The notes beneath the pieces are model-generated. The model had not been told where the DNA came from, made no database searches, and saw nothing but the letters and a program-made list of their open reading frames with translations. From the NCBI GenBank assembly GCA_041576815.1, contig JBFGKE010000009.1, forward strand, positions 1 to 64,000: 64,000 nucleotides of DNA. The letters run 5' to 3'. Source of the DNA: SG8-38 sp041576815. GTDB taxonomy: Bacteria > Myxococcota_A > Polyangia > Polyangiales > Houyiibacteriaceae. Positions 34,594 through 42,502 of the stretch are shown here, piece after piece. The translations under genes and the position numbers were made by a program. The stretch's first letter is position 1; the number at the start of each line of letters is the position of its first letter.

Positions 34594-35147
34594 GACCCGT
34601 CGAACGCATCGAGATTCTCGACTACGTCACCTACCGCGAGCGACGCGACGACATTCGCAGTGCCGCACTTCGCGCAAAGTCGATTCGTCGGATTCTCGTC
34701 GGAGAACACTTCACGTTCCTCTTCGAGAATCGCGATACCGTCCGCTACCAGGTGCAGGAGATGATGCGCGTGGAGCAAATCGTCAAAGAAGACGACATCC
34801 TCCACGAGCTGAAGACCTACAACGAGCTCATTCACGAAAAAGGGACCCTCGGCTGCACGCTCCTGATTGGCATCGACGACGAAGCCGAACGCGATTCAAA
34901 GCTCAAGGAGTGGATTGGCCTGAACGAGCACGTCTACGCGTCCATGCCGGACGGGACTCGGATCAGGCCCACGTGGGACCCGCGCCAGGTGGGTGAAGGA
35001 CGTTTGTCCTCGGTCCAGTACCTCGCGTTTGCATTCGGGTCGGAGCCTCCCATGGCGATCGGCATCAAAATGCCGTCGTTCGAGGCGGAAACCGCACTTT
35101 CCGATGCACAGCGCGATGCGCTGCGCGAGGACCTCACAGGCGAGTAG
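34590..35147 (+). CDS. DUF3501 family protein
   Basis: A 185-residue protein of unknown function. It begins VRPVERIEILDYVTYRERRDD and continues with ILVGEHFTFLFENRDTVRYQVQEMMRVE, which matches DUF3501. No Cys cluster, membrane helix or known catalytic motif is seen, so it is probably cytoplasmic. The GTG at 34590 is preceded by a GGAGGAGGAG run and overlaps the preceding stop as GTGA, so coupling is strong. The family is regularly found beside rubrerythrin and CCG-type Fe-S proteins (from memory), suggesting an accessory role in the same peroxide or iron pathway. Confidence 0.88.
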   Translation: MRPVERIEILDYVTYRERRDDIRSAALRAKSIRRILVGEHFTFLFENRDTVRYQVQEMMRVEQIVKEDDILHELKTYNELIHEKGTLGCTLLIGIDDEAERDSKLKEWIGLNEHVYASMPDGTRIRPTWDPRQVGEGRLSSVQYLAFAFGSEPPMAIGIKMPSFEAETALSDAQRDALREDLTGE

Positions 35148-35196
35148 CACACCCACGTTCTTGCCAGGACTGTCGACCTTCGGTAGGACGCCTTTC

Positions 35197-36099
35197 ATGG
35201 GGAAGCGGAGCCTGCTCTGCTGGCTGTGGGTTCTGGTTTTGTCGCTCGGTGGGTGCGACGAGGAGCCGCCTCGCCCTGAGCAAATCGAAGTCGCGTCGGC
35301 GCATCGCGCTTGCGTGGAGGACGACGCGTGCGGCGTCGTGGAGACGAGCTGCCGATCGCAGGGATGCGAGTGCGGCGTCGCCGTGAATGCAGCCCATCTG
35401 ATTCGATACCAAAAAGAGCTCGCGGAGTGCCGGGGGCAAGACGAGCTCGCTGTCTGCGACTTCGAGTGCGCGACCCCGTTTGCAAAGTGCTTCGAGGGCG
35501 CCTGCGTCCTCACGAGCGAGCCGCCCGAGATGTTCCGGCGCGGCAGAAGCGTGCAAAGGCTGTGCGAGAAGACCCGCGGCACGTACGTCGGCTGTCCAAA
35601 GTGTCCGCCCGACACGCGCTGCAAGTCGTGCATGCCCTGCGAATGCCTGACGAGCGACCGCTGGACGAAAAAGGGGTGCCGCCCGGTCGTCCTGACCGAG
35701 GCCCGCGACATCCGGGTCGAGGTACGGCCTTCGATTGCGGACCCCGGCGACAAGATCAAGGCGCGCGTGCACAACGATGCACGGCGAAAGATCTGGCTCA
35801 AGACCGTCTGCGGGACGCCCTTTTATCGTCTTCGCAAGAAGGAAGACGCCTGGGAGAAAGGCTACGAGGCGTTTCACGGAAAGAAGTGCCGGGTCGCGTC
35901 GGTCGACATCGATCCCGGCGAAAGCAAGCCGTTCGTCGCCGGCAACTTCAAGAGTTTTCGGGATTCGTCAGGGGACGACGCGACGCCCGGCAGCTATCGT
36001 TTCGAGCTGACTTACACCGACGGGAACGAGAGCTTCGACCATCACGCGATCGTCTACTCCGCGGAGGTCGACATCGCCCCGAAACGATCGCGCAGGTAG
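35197..36099 (+). CDS. Cysteine-rich lipoprotein of unknown function
   Basis: About 300 residues. The leader KRSLLCWLWVLVLSLGGC ends in a lipobox (LGGC), so the protein is probably lipid-anchored. Residues 30-165 contain some twenty Cys, many as CxxC or CxC (CGVVETSC, CECG, CPKCPPDTRCKSCMPCEC), which suggests disulfide knots. The C-terminal 130 residues look like a beta-sandwich (RVEVRPSIADPGDKIKARVHND, YRFELTYTDGNESFDHHAIV). The ATG at 35197 follows a TAGGAC. I do not recognise the family. It lies 49 bp after DUF3501, and its end overlaps the convergent glutaredoxin-fusion gene by 46 nt. Confidence 0.72.
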   Translation: MGKRSLLCWLWVLVLSLGGCDEEPPRPEQIEVASAHRACVEDDACGVVETSCRSQGCECGVAVNAAHLIRYQKELAECRGQDELAVCDFECATPFAKCFEGACVLTSEPPEMFRRGRSVQRLCEKTRGTYVGCPKCPPDTRCKSCMPCECLTSDRWTKKGCRPVVLTEARDIRVEVRPSIADPGDKIKARVHNDARRKIWLKTVCGTPFYRLRKKEDAWEKGYEAFHGKKCRVASVDIDPGESKPFVAGNFKSFRDSSGDDATPGSYRFELTYTDGNESFDHHAIVYSAEVDIAPKRSRR

Positions 36100-36614
36100 C
36101 GCACGATATCGGCGCTCTCCGGCATCCAGCGATCTTTGGCTGCACTGGTACATCGAAGAACGGGAACCGTAGCGCGCCCGCGTGCCTCGACGAGCTCGGC
36201 GCGGTACTGCTCGTTTTCCCAGATATCCCGAAGCTCGACGTCGATGCCGAGCTCGTCGATGACACGCAGGACTCGCACGCAAAACGGGCACGGTGGCGAG
36301 TAGTAGAGGGCGAGCGTTTCATCCGCCTCGCAGGTGTAGCGCTCGCAGAAGAACTTCGCGTAGAACCGGGCCCACGGCTCGTCCGGAAAACGCGCCTGAT
36401 GCTCGGCCTCCGCGTCGACGAGGGCGACGACCAGCTCGGTCTTCGTGTGCTCGGCGCCGAGGAGCTGCGCCACCCGATCGTGCATGTAGCTCGCGTACCA
36501 CATCGCCCAATCGGGATCGGCACCGTCCGTCGATGCAAACGCCTCGTGGTGGGCTCGGCCCGTCTCCTCGAAAAGAGCCTCGAGCGCGTCCAGGGCTGAT
36601 GCCTCAGTCGCCAT
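36054..36614 (-). CDS. Glutaredoxin/GST-N domain fused to an uncharacterised N-terminal domain
   Basis: A 186-residue protein. Residues about 105-186 are a thioredoxin-fold glutaredoxin or GST-N domain with active site SPPCPFCVRV and the cis-Pro strand ATVPVLRC, ending ESADIVRYLRDRF. The N-terminal hundred residues (LFEETGRAHHEAFASTDGADPDWAMWYASYM) are an uncharacterised helical domain that I believe also exists as a stand-alone protein elsewhere. The ATG at 36614 overlaps the EgtD stop by 11 nt. Being in line with the ergothioneine genes suggests a thiol-redox role. Its C-terminal 46 nt overlap the convergent lipoprotein gene. Confidence 0.78.
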   Translation of the reverse strand: MATEASALDALEALFEETGRAHHEAFASTDGADPDWAMWYASYMHDRVAQLLGAEHTKTELVVALVDAEAEHQARFPDEPWARFYAKFFCERYTCEADETLALYYSPPCPFCVRVLRVIDELGIDVELRDIWENEQYRAELVEARGRATVPVLRCTSAAKDRWMPESADIVRYLRDRFGAMSTSAE

Positions 36615-37608
36615 CGACTTCCAGAAGGCAGACGCTGAACCAATCGCGGTCGTCGCTCCAGTGCTCCGAGAGACGGAAACCGGCGTCGCGTGCCATGTCA
36701 CCGAACTGGTCGAGGTCGTACTTGTGCGAATGCTCGGTCACGATGGGCTCGTCCCGCTCGAGAGCGATGGTCGCGTCGCCGATGTGCACAGACTGATCGA
36801 CTCGACTGACCAAGTGCATTTCGATACGGCCATCGTCGGGAAGGTAGGGCGCGTGATGCCGGAAGGCGCGAATGTCGAAGTCCGCTCCGCCTTCATTGAG
36901 CCGCCGAAGGATGTTGAGGTTGAACGCGGCGGTGACCCCGAGCGGATCGTTGTAGGCGTCTTCGATCACTCGCGGGTCTTTCTTCCGATCGATGCCGACG
37001 AGGAGGCCCCCGCCTTGCCCGACCAAGTCGGCGACGCGCCGCAGGAACTCGACGGCTTCGTCGTGTGTGAAGTTGCCGATGGTGCTTCCCGGAAAATACG
37101 CGACGGTGCGCGCGCTGGGGCGGTGCGGGCGTGGAAGTCGGAGGTGCTGCGTGTAATCCCCGCAGACGCCAACCACCTCCATCTCTTGGTACCGGTCGGC
37201 CAACTCGAAAGTGGACGCCTCGAGAGCTGCTCGGCTGATGTCGATGAGAACGCAGCCAGCCGGCTCGATGAGCGCATCGAGGAGCTTCTGTGTCTTGAGA
37301 CCGACGCCGGACCCGAACTCGACCAACGTCGCATGCGCGCCGACGGACTCGGTCATCTGGTGCACGGAGCGGCTCATGATGGCGAGCTCGGTCCGTGTCG
37401 GATAGTACTCGGGCAGCTCGGTGATCGCTTCGAAGAGGCGGGCGCCGAGCGCGTCGTAGAAATACTTGCACGGGAGCGCCTTGGGCGAGCCACGAAGCCC
37501 CTCGATCGCCTCCGCGCGCAGATCGCCGAGCTTGGGATGCAAATCGACGATGCGAACTCGCTCGTCCGAGCTCAAAGGCTCGAAAGCAATCATCGAATCA
37601 ACCGCCAT
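36604..37608 (-). CDS. egtD: L-histidine N-alpha-methyltransferase (ergothioneine biosynthesis)
   Basis: A SAM-dependent enzyme of about 334 residues that trimethylates histidine to hercynine, the first step to ergothioneine. The DUF2260/EgtD signatures are LPCKYFYDALGARLFEAITELPEYYPTRTE, FGSGVGLKTQKLLDAL (SAM site), YFPGSTIGNF, DRKKDPRVIEDAYNDPLGVTAAFNLN and a C-terminal RSE-like FRLSEHWSD. The ATG at 37608 overlaps the egtB stop by 11 nt; an alternative ATG at 37593 (MIAFEPL) lies 4 bp after that stop. Neither has a strong ribosome site, so the start is uncertain by five residues. Confidence 0.93.
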   Translation of the reverse strand: MAVDSMIAFEPLSSDERVRIVDLHPKLGDLRAEAIEGLRGSPKALPCKYFYDALGARLFEAITELPEYYPTRTELAIMSRSVHQMTESVGAHATLVEFGSGVGLKTQKLLDALIEPAGCVLIDISRAALEASTFELADRYQEMEVVGVCGDYTQHLRLPRPHRPSARTVAYFPGSTIGNFTHDEAVEFLRRVADLVGQGGGLLVGIDRKKDPRVIEDAYNDPLGVTAAFNLNILRRLNEGGADFDIRAFRHHAPYLPDDGRIEMHLVSRVDQSVHIGDATIALERDEPIVTEHSHKYDLDQFGDMARDAGFRLSEHWSDDRDWFSVCLLEVDGD

Positions 37609-38833
37609 CCCGCGCGAGCCGAATGCCGCTGAACTGCCAGCGCGCGCCCGGATGAAAGAAGTTTCGGTAGCTGCGGCGCGCATGGCCCGACGGGGTGGCG
37701 CAGCTGCTCCCGCGAAGCACGTACTGGCCACACATGAACTTGCCGTTGTACTCGCCGAGCGCGCCTTCGGTGGGACGATACCCCGGGTACGGACCGTAGC
37801 TGGAGCTGGTCCACTGCCATGCGGCGCCGTGAAGGCTCGGTGTTGGCGGATGGATCCACGGGACGCGCGCGCAGAGAGGAGCGGTCTCGGGCTCGGCGGT
37901 CATCGCCTCCCACTCGTATTCGGTCGGCAAACGCGCGCCCGCCCAGCGTGCGTACGCGTCGGCTTCGTAGTAGCTCACGTGGATGACCGGCTCGACTGCA
38001 CGAACGGGCTGACGGCCGTAGAGCGTGTAGGTGCTCCAACCGTCGTCGTCCTGGCGCCAATACAGCGGAGCCTGCCAACGCCCGGTGTGTAGAGCCTCCC
38101 AGCCATCGCTGAGCCACAGCTCCGGGCGCGCATAGCCGCCATCCTCGATGAACTCGAGATACTCGCCGTTGGTGACGAGGCGCTGGCCGATTTGAAACGG
38201 GTGGACGAGGGCGTCGTGCACCGGACCCTCGTTGTCGAAGTGGAAGCAGTCGGAATCACACCCGATGCGAACGATGCCGCCTCGGTGCTCCGCCCAGCGC
38301 AAAGGCGGAGCTGCATCGCCGTTGTCGCGCCGCGCGCCCGCGTCCGCGTAGGCAGGCTCGAGCGGATTGCACGAAAGCAAATGCTTGATGTCGGTGACGA
38401 TCAGCTCTTGATGCTGTTGCTCGTGGTGGAGGCCCACCTCGATGCGGGCGGCAAGCTCGTCCTCGATGTCGGCATGCAGTAACTCGAGAACGGCATCGTC
38501 GACGCGCCGCCGATACTCGGTAACGTCTTCGTGACTCGGCCGCGTGAGGAGGCCTCGGGAGGGGCGGTGATACTGTTCGCCCACGGCGTTGTAGTAGCTG
38601 TTGAACAGCACCGAGAACGGCTGCGGCGAAAGACCCTCGACACCTGCTGGCGCGAGCACGAACGTTTCGAAAAACCACGTGGTGTGTGCGCGGTGCCACT
38701 TGGTGGGGCTGGCATCTGGCATGCTCTGCACGCACTGATCCTCGGGCGAGAGAAGCGCGCTGAGGGCCTCGGTTTGCGCGCGAACCCGCCCAAAATCGCT
38801 AGCAAGCCGATCGAGCACCATCCGCTGATTCAT
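37598..38833 (-). CDS. egtB: Hercynine oxygenase EgtB (sulfoxide synthase)
   Basis: A 411-residue non-heme iron enzyme joining a thiol (gamma-glutamylcysteine or cysteine) to hercynine with oxygen. The N-terminal DinB-like domain gives the iron ligands His50 (KWHRAHTTWFFE), His137 and His141 (HHEQQHQEL). The C-terminal formylglycine-generating-enzyme-like domain has PVIHVSYYEADAYARWAGARLPTEYEWE and WQWTSSSYGPYPGY. The ATG at 38833 was chosen over an upstream one because a GAGG lies 8 nt before it. It forms an operon with egtD and the glutaredoxin fusion. egtA, egtC and egtE are not in this window, so the C-S lyase must be elsewhere. Confidence 0.94.
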   Translation of the reverse strand: MNQRMVLDRLASDFGRVRAQTEALSALLSPEDQCVQSMPDASPTKWHRAHTTWFFETFVLAPAGVEGLSPQPFSVLFNSYYNAVGEQYHRPSRGLLTRPSHEDVTEYRRRVDDAVLELLHADIEDELAARIEVGLHHEQQHQELIVTDIKHLLSCNPLEPAYADAGARRDNGDAAPPLRWAEHRGGIVRIGCDSDCFHFDNEGPVHDALVHPFQIGQRLVTNGEYLEFIEDGGYARPELWLSDGWEALHTGRWQAPLYWRQDDDGWSTYTLYGRQPVRAVEPVIHVSYYEADAYARWAGARLPTEYEWEAMTAEPETAPLCARVPWIHPPTPSLHGAAWQWTSSSYGPYPGYRPTEGALGEYNGKFMCGQYVLRGSSCATPSGHARRSYRNFFHPGARWQFSGIRLARDGG

Positions 38834-38908
38834 AGTTACAGCCTCAAACGAGTCAAGAGCGCTCGTGTTACCAAAAAAAGCGCCAAACGTCACCCGCGGA
38901 TTGGGCGA

Positions 38909-39859
38909 TCACTTCAGGCGAGCGACGAGACCCATGAAGCCGGCTCGACGAAAAGCAGCCGCGGCCAGCTCGAAAGGGATGAATAGGTAGAAGAGGAGCG
39001 CGTAGGCGATGAGGCGCGAGGCTTTCTGAGGGAGGAGCGGATCGAGCGAGGGGAACAGGGACAAGACGAAGGTGGAGCTCGACGACCTGAGAAAGAAATG
39101 CTTCTCATCGTCCACTTCGAACCCCTCTTCGCAAAGCATGGCGCTCAGTGTGCGGCGGTTCATGAGATGCCAATGCCGCGGCGCGAGCCAGCTGTACCAT
39201 CGCTCACCGGTGATGGATCGCTGCAAGGATTCGGGGTTCGGAACCGAAAGCATGAGCTGGCCGCTTGGTGCAAGCCTCTGCCGAAGCTCGCGAATCAAAG
39301 AACGCGGGTCCTCCACGTGCTCCAACACCCCAAAAGCAGAGATCAAATCGAAACGAAGCTCGGCGGGGAAATCCGCGATGGACTCACGTACACGCTCCGC
39401 GCCGATACGCCCGGCGATCCACTCCCGATACTGGCTGGAGAACTCGGTTGCGAAGACGTGCGCGTCGGGCCGCTGCTTGGCGATCATTTCGACGATCTGT
39501 CCGTTGCCCGCAGAGTAGTCCAAAAAGGCAGCGCCCCGAGGCAAGTGCTTGCGAATCCAACGGAGCTCGGACGTCAGGTTGAGCTCCTGCTGTTTCGCCG
39601 CAACGCGGTCCATCAGCGATTGCCGTGCGGCCGCGGTATCCATCAGAAAGTCGGACTCGTAGAAAATCCCCATTTGATCCATGCTTGGCCGTGGATTGAG
39701 GACATACGTGCGGCACGTCTCGCACTGCACCAGCGTGAACGACTCGTCGGACACGCCGAAGGGATCGTGGACCGATACGGTTTCCGACGACTCTGTGAAG
39801 GAGGAGTCGCAGATCGGGCAGACCGGTAAGACGCTCCGCGCGAGGCTCGCTTCGGTCAC
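38909..39859 (-). CDS. SAM-dependent methyltransferase with N-terminal zinc ribbon
   Basis: About 316 residues. The N-terminus has two Cys pairs (CPICDSSF, CETCRTY) that probably bind zinc, a layout common in methyltransferases of glycan and secondary-metabolite loci. The SAM fold follows: AAFLDYSAGNGQIVEMIA, VFATEFS and FDLISAFGVLEHVEDPRSLIRELRQRLAPSGQLMLSVPN. The tail has a hydrophobic stretch (LIAYALLFYLFIPFELAAAAF) that may anchor it to the membrane. The GTG at 39859 overlaps the preceding stop as GTGA. Substrate unknown; probably a lipid-linked sugar or glycan. Confidence 0.84.
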   Translation of the reverse strand: MTEASLARSVLPVCPICDSSFTESSETVSVHDPFGVSDESFTLVQCETCRTYVLNPRPSMDQMGIFYESDFLMDTAAARQSLMDRVAAKQQELNLTSELRWIRKHLPRGAAFLDYSAGNGQIVEMIAKQRPDAHVFATEFSSQYREWIAGRIGAERVRESIADFPAELRFDLISAFGVLEHVEDPRSLIRELRQRLAPSGQLMLSVPNPESLQRSITGERWYSWLAPRHWHLMNRRTLSAMLCEEGFEVDDEKHFFLRSSSSTFVLSLFPSLDPLLPQKASRLIAYALLFYLFIPFELAAAAFRRAGFMGLVARLK

Positions 39860-41472
39860 GGCGCACTCCCGCCCGGCGTGGGAGACGGGCGCGAAAGCTG
39901 AAGCGTCTCGAAGACGCCTTCGTCCCAAAGCTCGCGCGCGCGTGCGAGGGTCATAGCCCCGCGCCGGTCCTGATACAGGTGACCGGGCGGCAGATCGTAA
40001 GAAGGAAGGGTTGGTGCGCTACGCCTTTTTACTTCGTCTTCCTGGAGGTCGAATCGAAAGCCGCCGCGAAAAGTCGTGCCCGACCATTTTTGGTAGCTCG
40101 AAAAGGGCTCGACGCGCCTGGTGAACATCAGCCCGGCATAGTGGCGGACCGGCCCGCCTGGCGAGAGTGCGGCATCGAGCAGTGCGACTCGCTTGGCAAG
40201 AAACAGAGCCTTTTGAATCTGCAGCTCACGCGGCAGTCGTTGCCAAGGAAGGCTCACGCCGTAATACATGAAATCGTTTCGCAGATAGGAGAGCCGGCCG
40301 CCGTCATGGTCCAAAAACGGAACGACACGCCGGATGCCGCCTTGGTCATCGAGCTCGAGGAGCACCAAGTGGGCGGCGCCGAGGCTCATGTCCGCCTTGT
40401 TGAAGACGTCGACCGGCCATTGTCCATAGAGCCTCGACAGCGTTTTCGAGACCGGCATCTTGGCCAGCGGGCTGGCCGGGGCATTGATCCGCGCGAAGTT
40501 GGTCACGTTGAAGTGGATCGAGACGATGATTCCCACGGCGGCAAACGCCGCGAGCGCCGTCGACGCGAAGCTTCTCGGAAGCATCGGAGCGGGCTTTTCG
40601 ACCGGATCGCGTACCGAAACACGATGATGAACGACGGCCCATGGGCGCAGCGTGAAGAGGAACAGCCACAAGACGAGCTCGTCGTAGCAGAGGTACCCGA
40701 GGTTCATGAACGGGCCCCGAGCGATGATGAAACCGAGCCATTGTGCCGCAACGAAGATGCGCCCCCATCGAAAGAGGCAGAGCGGCCACAGCAGGAGCTC
40801 GAAGACGGCCTGGACGAGAAGAGCTGCCCGGCAAAGAAAGCCGTAGAGGCTCGGGGCAGCATCGCGAAAGGCCGCCATGCTTTCCGCGAAATCGCTCATG
40901 TACGGCGTGACGAAGAGCAGCTGCAGAACGTTTCCCTCGATCCAGAGCTCATCGCCGAAGTGGAACGACATGGCTCCAAAGGAAATCGACCAGAACAGCC
41001 AGAGCATCAGCATTCGGATCACGGCGAAGGCGCGCCGTGAAAAGGGCACCGCGAACAGGTAAAGAGCACGAAACAGCACCGAGAGATTCGGTAGTCGCAG
41101 CAGCCAGGCGTCGATGCTCATCTTCTTCCCAGCGCCCGTGAAGAGCAGGCACCACCCCACGAGGGCAACGATCTGGTGCGCAAGCGTGAAACCGAAGGGC
41201 GTATGGAGGGTGAAGTAGAGAAGGCCGGCCAGAGCGAGGGGCGTCAGAAATCCCGCCGTGATCGCCAGGCTGACGGCCATTGCGATCAGCACGTCCCGCT
41301 CGGCCACGCCGGCATGCGGCGCCATGACCAAGAAGCCGCCGATATCCGCGTATCGGTGGAGCATCCCGATCCCGATGAGGATGCGGCAAGTCTCGACCGT
41401 GCGCCGAAAGAGCTGCTCGTCGACCGGGAGCTCGAAGCAACGAATCACGTAGTCTAGGGACCGGGTAAGCAT
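39856..41472 (-). CDS. HTTM-like multipass membrane protein
   Basis: A 538-residue protein with about seven to nine helices in the first 320 residues and a soluble C-terminal 200 residues. RTVETCRILIGIGMLHRYADIG and SFHFGDELWIEGNVLQLLF resemble the HTTM domain, the membrane part shared with vitamin-K-dependent gamma-carboxylase relatives; I see no clear carboxylase motif. The C-terminal domain (HLVLLELDDQGGIRRVVPFLDHDGG) could be beta-rich and periplasmic. Function unknown. Coupled downstream to the zinc-ribbon methyltransferase by GTGA, and preceded by a flippase-like gene, so it may modify or handle the same lipid-linked glycan. Confidence 0.55.
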   Translation of the reverse strand: MLTRSLDYVIRCFELPVDEQLFRRTVETCRILIGIGMLHRYADIGGFLVMAPHAGVAERDVLIAMAVSLAITAGFLTPLALAGLLYFTLHTPFGFTLAHQIVALVGWCLLFTGAGKKMSIDAWLLRLPNLSVLFRALYLFAVPFSRRAFAVIRMLMLWLFWSISFGAMSFHFGDELWIEGNVLQLLFVTPYMSDFAESMAAFRDAAPSLYGFLCRAALLVQAVFELLLWPLCLFRWGRIFVAAQWLGFIIARGPFMNLGYLCYDELVLWLFLFTLRPWAVVHHRVSVRDPVEKPAPMLPRSFASTALAAFAAVGIIVSIHFNVTNFARINAPASPLAKMPVSKTLSRLYGQWPVDVFNKADMSLGAAHLVLLELDDQGGIRRVVPFLDHDGGRLSYLRNDFMYYGVSLPWQRLPRELQIQKALFLAKRVALLDAALSPGGPVRHYAGLMFTRRVEPFSSYQKWSGTTFRGGFRFDLQEDEVKRRSAPTLPSYDLPPGHLYQDRRGAMTLARARELWDEGVFETLQLSRPSPTPGGSAP

Positions 41473-41479
41473 CGTCGCT

Positions 41480-42502
41480 TCATCCTGCGGGTCTTGCGGC
41501 CGGTTCGACGCTCGCGCGGTCGCGGCTCCGCCATGCCGCAGAGACGAAACGAAGGACGAAAGGCATCGAAACGATCGTGACGGGGACCACCGTGATCGCG
41601 TGGCTGACCAACGACACCGATGCTGCGGTCGCCTGATCGACGCCGAACACCCTGAGCGAAGCAGCGCAAAAGAAGTGGTAGGTGCCGACCCCGGAGGGCG
41701 CGGACGGTATCAGATGACCGATCGAAACGAAGAGGAGGACGATCGGCACTGCGTACCAGGGAAGCTGCAAATCGAAGGCCACGAACCAAAGGTACACGTT
41801 GACCAGCATCGTTCCCCAGTAAAGCGCGGTGAGCACGGCGCTCTTCGAGAACAGGCGACCGGAACGAAGCACGCTCAACCCTTCGATCGCTTGACCGGAC
41901 CACCGGACCAAGGCGTCCCGCAGCCAATGCCCGAACGGGCTTGCAACATTCCGCACCACCGTTTGGAAGCTGGCCTTGTGATCGACGGCCCATCGGCCGA
42001 GCAGCGTCACGGACACGAGCACGACGATGAGCGAGATGGCCGTGTACCCCGCGTTGACCTCGCCGGCCGAATACGGCGCTACAGCCGCAAAGAGCACGAC
42101 CAAAAACAGGAGGTCCAGCATGCGCTCGATTCCAAGCACCACGATCGAGGAAGCAAGGGACGCGTCACCGCAGCGAGCCAGCAGGTCAGCACGGACGAGC
42201 TCGCCGAGCCGGAGCGGCAGGATGTTGTTGGCGACGACGTAAGCCAGGAAGGCGCGCAGGGTATCCCGAATGCGATAGAGGCCGAGCGGCCGTAGAAGCT
42301 CGCGTGAGCGCAGCGCAGCGAGCCAGAAGCTGACGGCCTGGACCAGGAGGCAAACCGCGAGCGGTGCCCATTTGGCGCGCGCGAGCGATGCCTGGACCGC
42401 TGCGAAATCGATGCCGCGGAAGGTGAGGTAGAGAAGGAGTCCGGAGATGGCGAGGCTGGTCGTCGCGTAGAGAACCCTCATCATTCCCTGGCGACCAGCC
42501 AT
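41480..42502 (-). CDS. Lysylphosphatidylglycerol synthase TM-region/UPF0104 flippase-like protein
   Basis: A 340-residue protein with about eight membrane helices, matching PF03706 (the membrane part of MprF and AglD-like proteins). The conserved NNILPLRLGELVRADLLARCG and LLFVSIGHLIPSAPSGVGTYHFFCA with RMLDLLFLVVLF support this. Such proteins often flip lipid-linked sugars or phospholipids. The ATG at 42502 overlaps the preceding glycosyltransferase stop (TGATG). Together with the polyprenyl-phosphate glycosyltransferase at 47325-48302 and the GT-C protein it could form a membrane glycosylation unit. Confidence 0.82.
   Translation of the reverse strand: MAGRQGMMRVLYATTSLAISGLLLYLTFRGIDFAAVQASLARAKWAPLAVCLLVQAVSFWLAALRSRELLRPLGLYRIRDTLRAFLAYVVANNILPLRLGELVRADLLARCGDASLASSIVVLGIERMLDLLFLVVLFAAVAPYSAGEVNAGYTAISLIVVLVSVTLLGRWAVDHKASFQTVVRNVASPFGHWLRDALVRWSGQAIEGLSVLRSGRLFSKSAVLTALYWGTMLVNVYLWFVAFDLQLPWYAVPIVLLFVSIGHLIPSAPSGVGTYHFFCAASLRVFGVDQATAASVSLVSHAITVVPVTIVSMPFVLRFVSAAWRSRDRASVEPAARPAG

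Noticed and set aside
38866..38890. T-run and weak stem between egtB and the zinc-ribbon methyltransferase as a terminator
   Set aside because: The possible stem is only four to five base pairs with a mismatch; not convincing.
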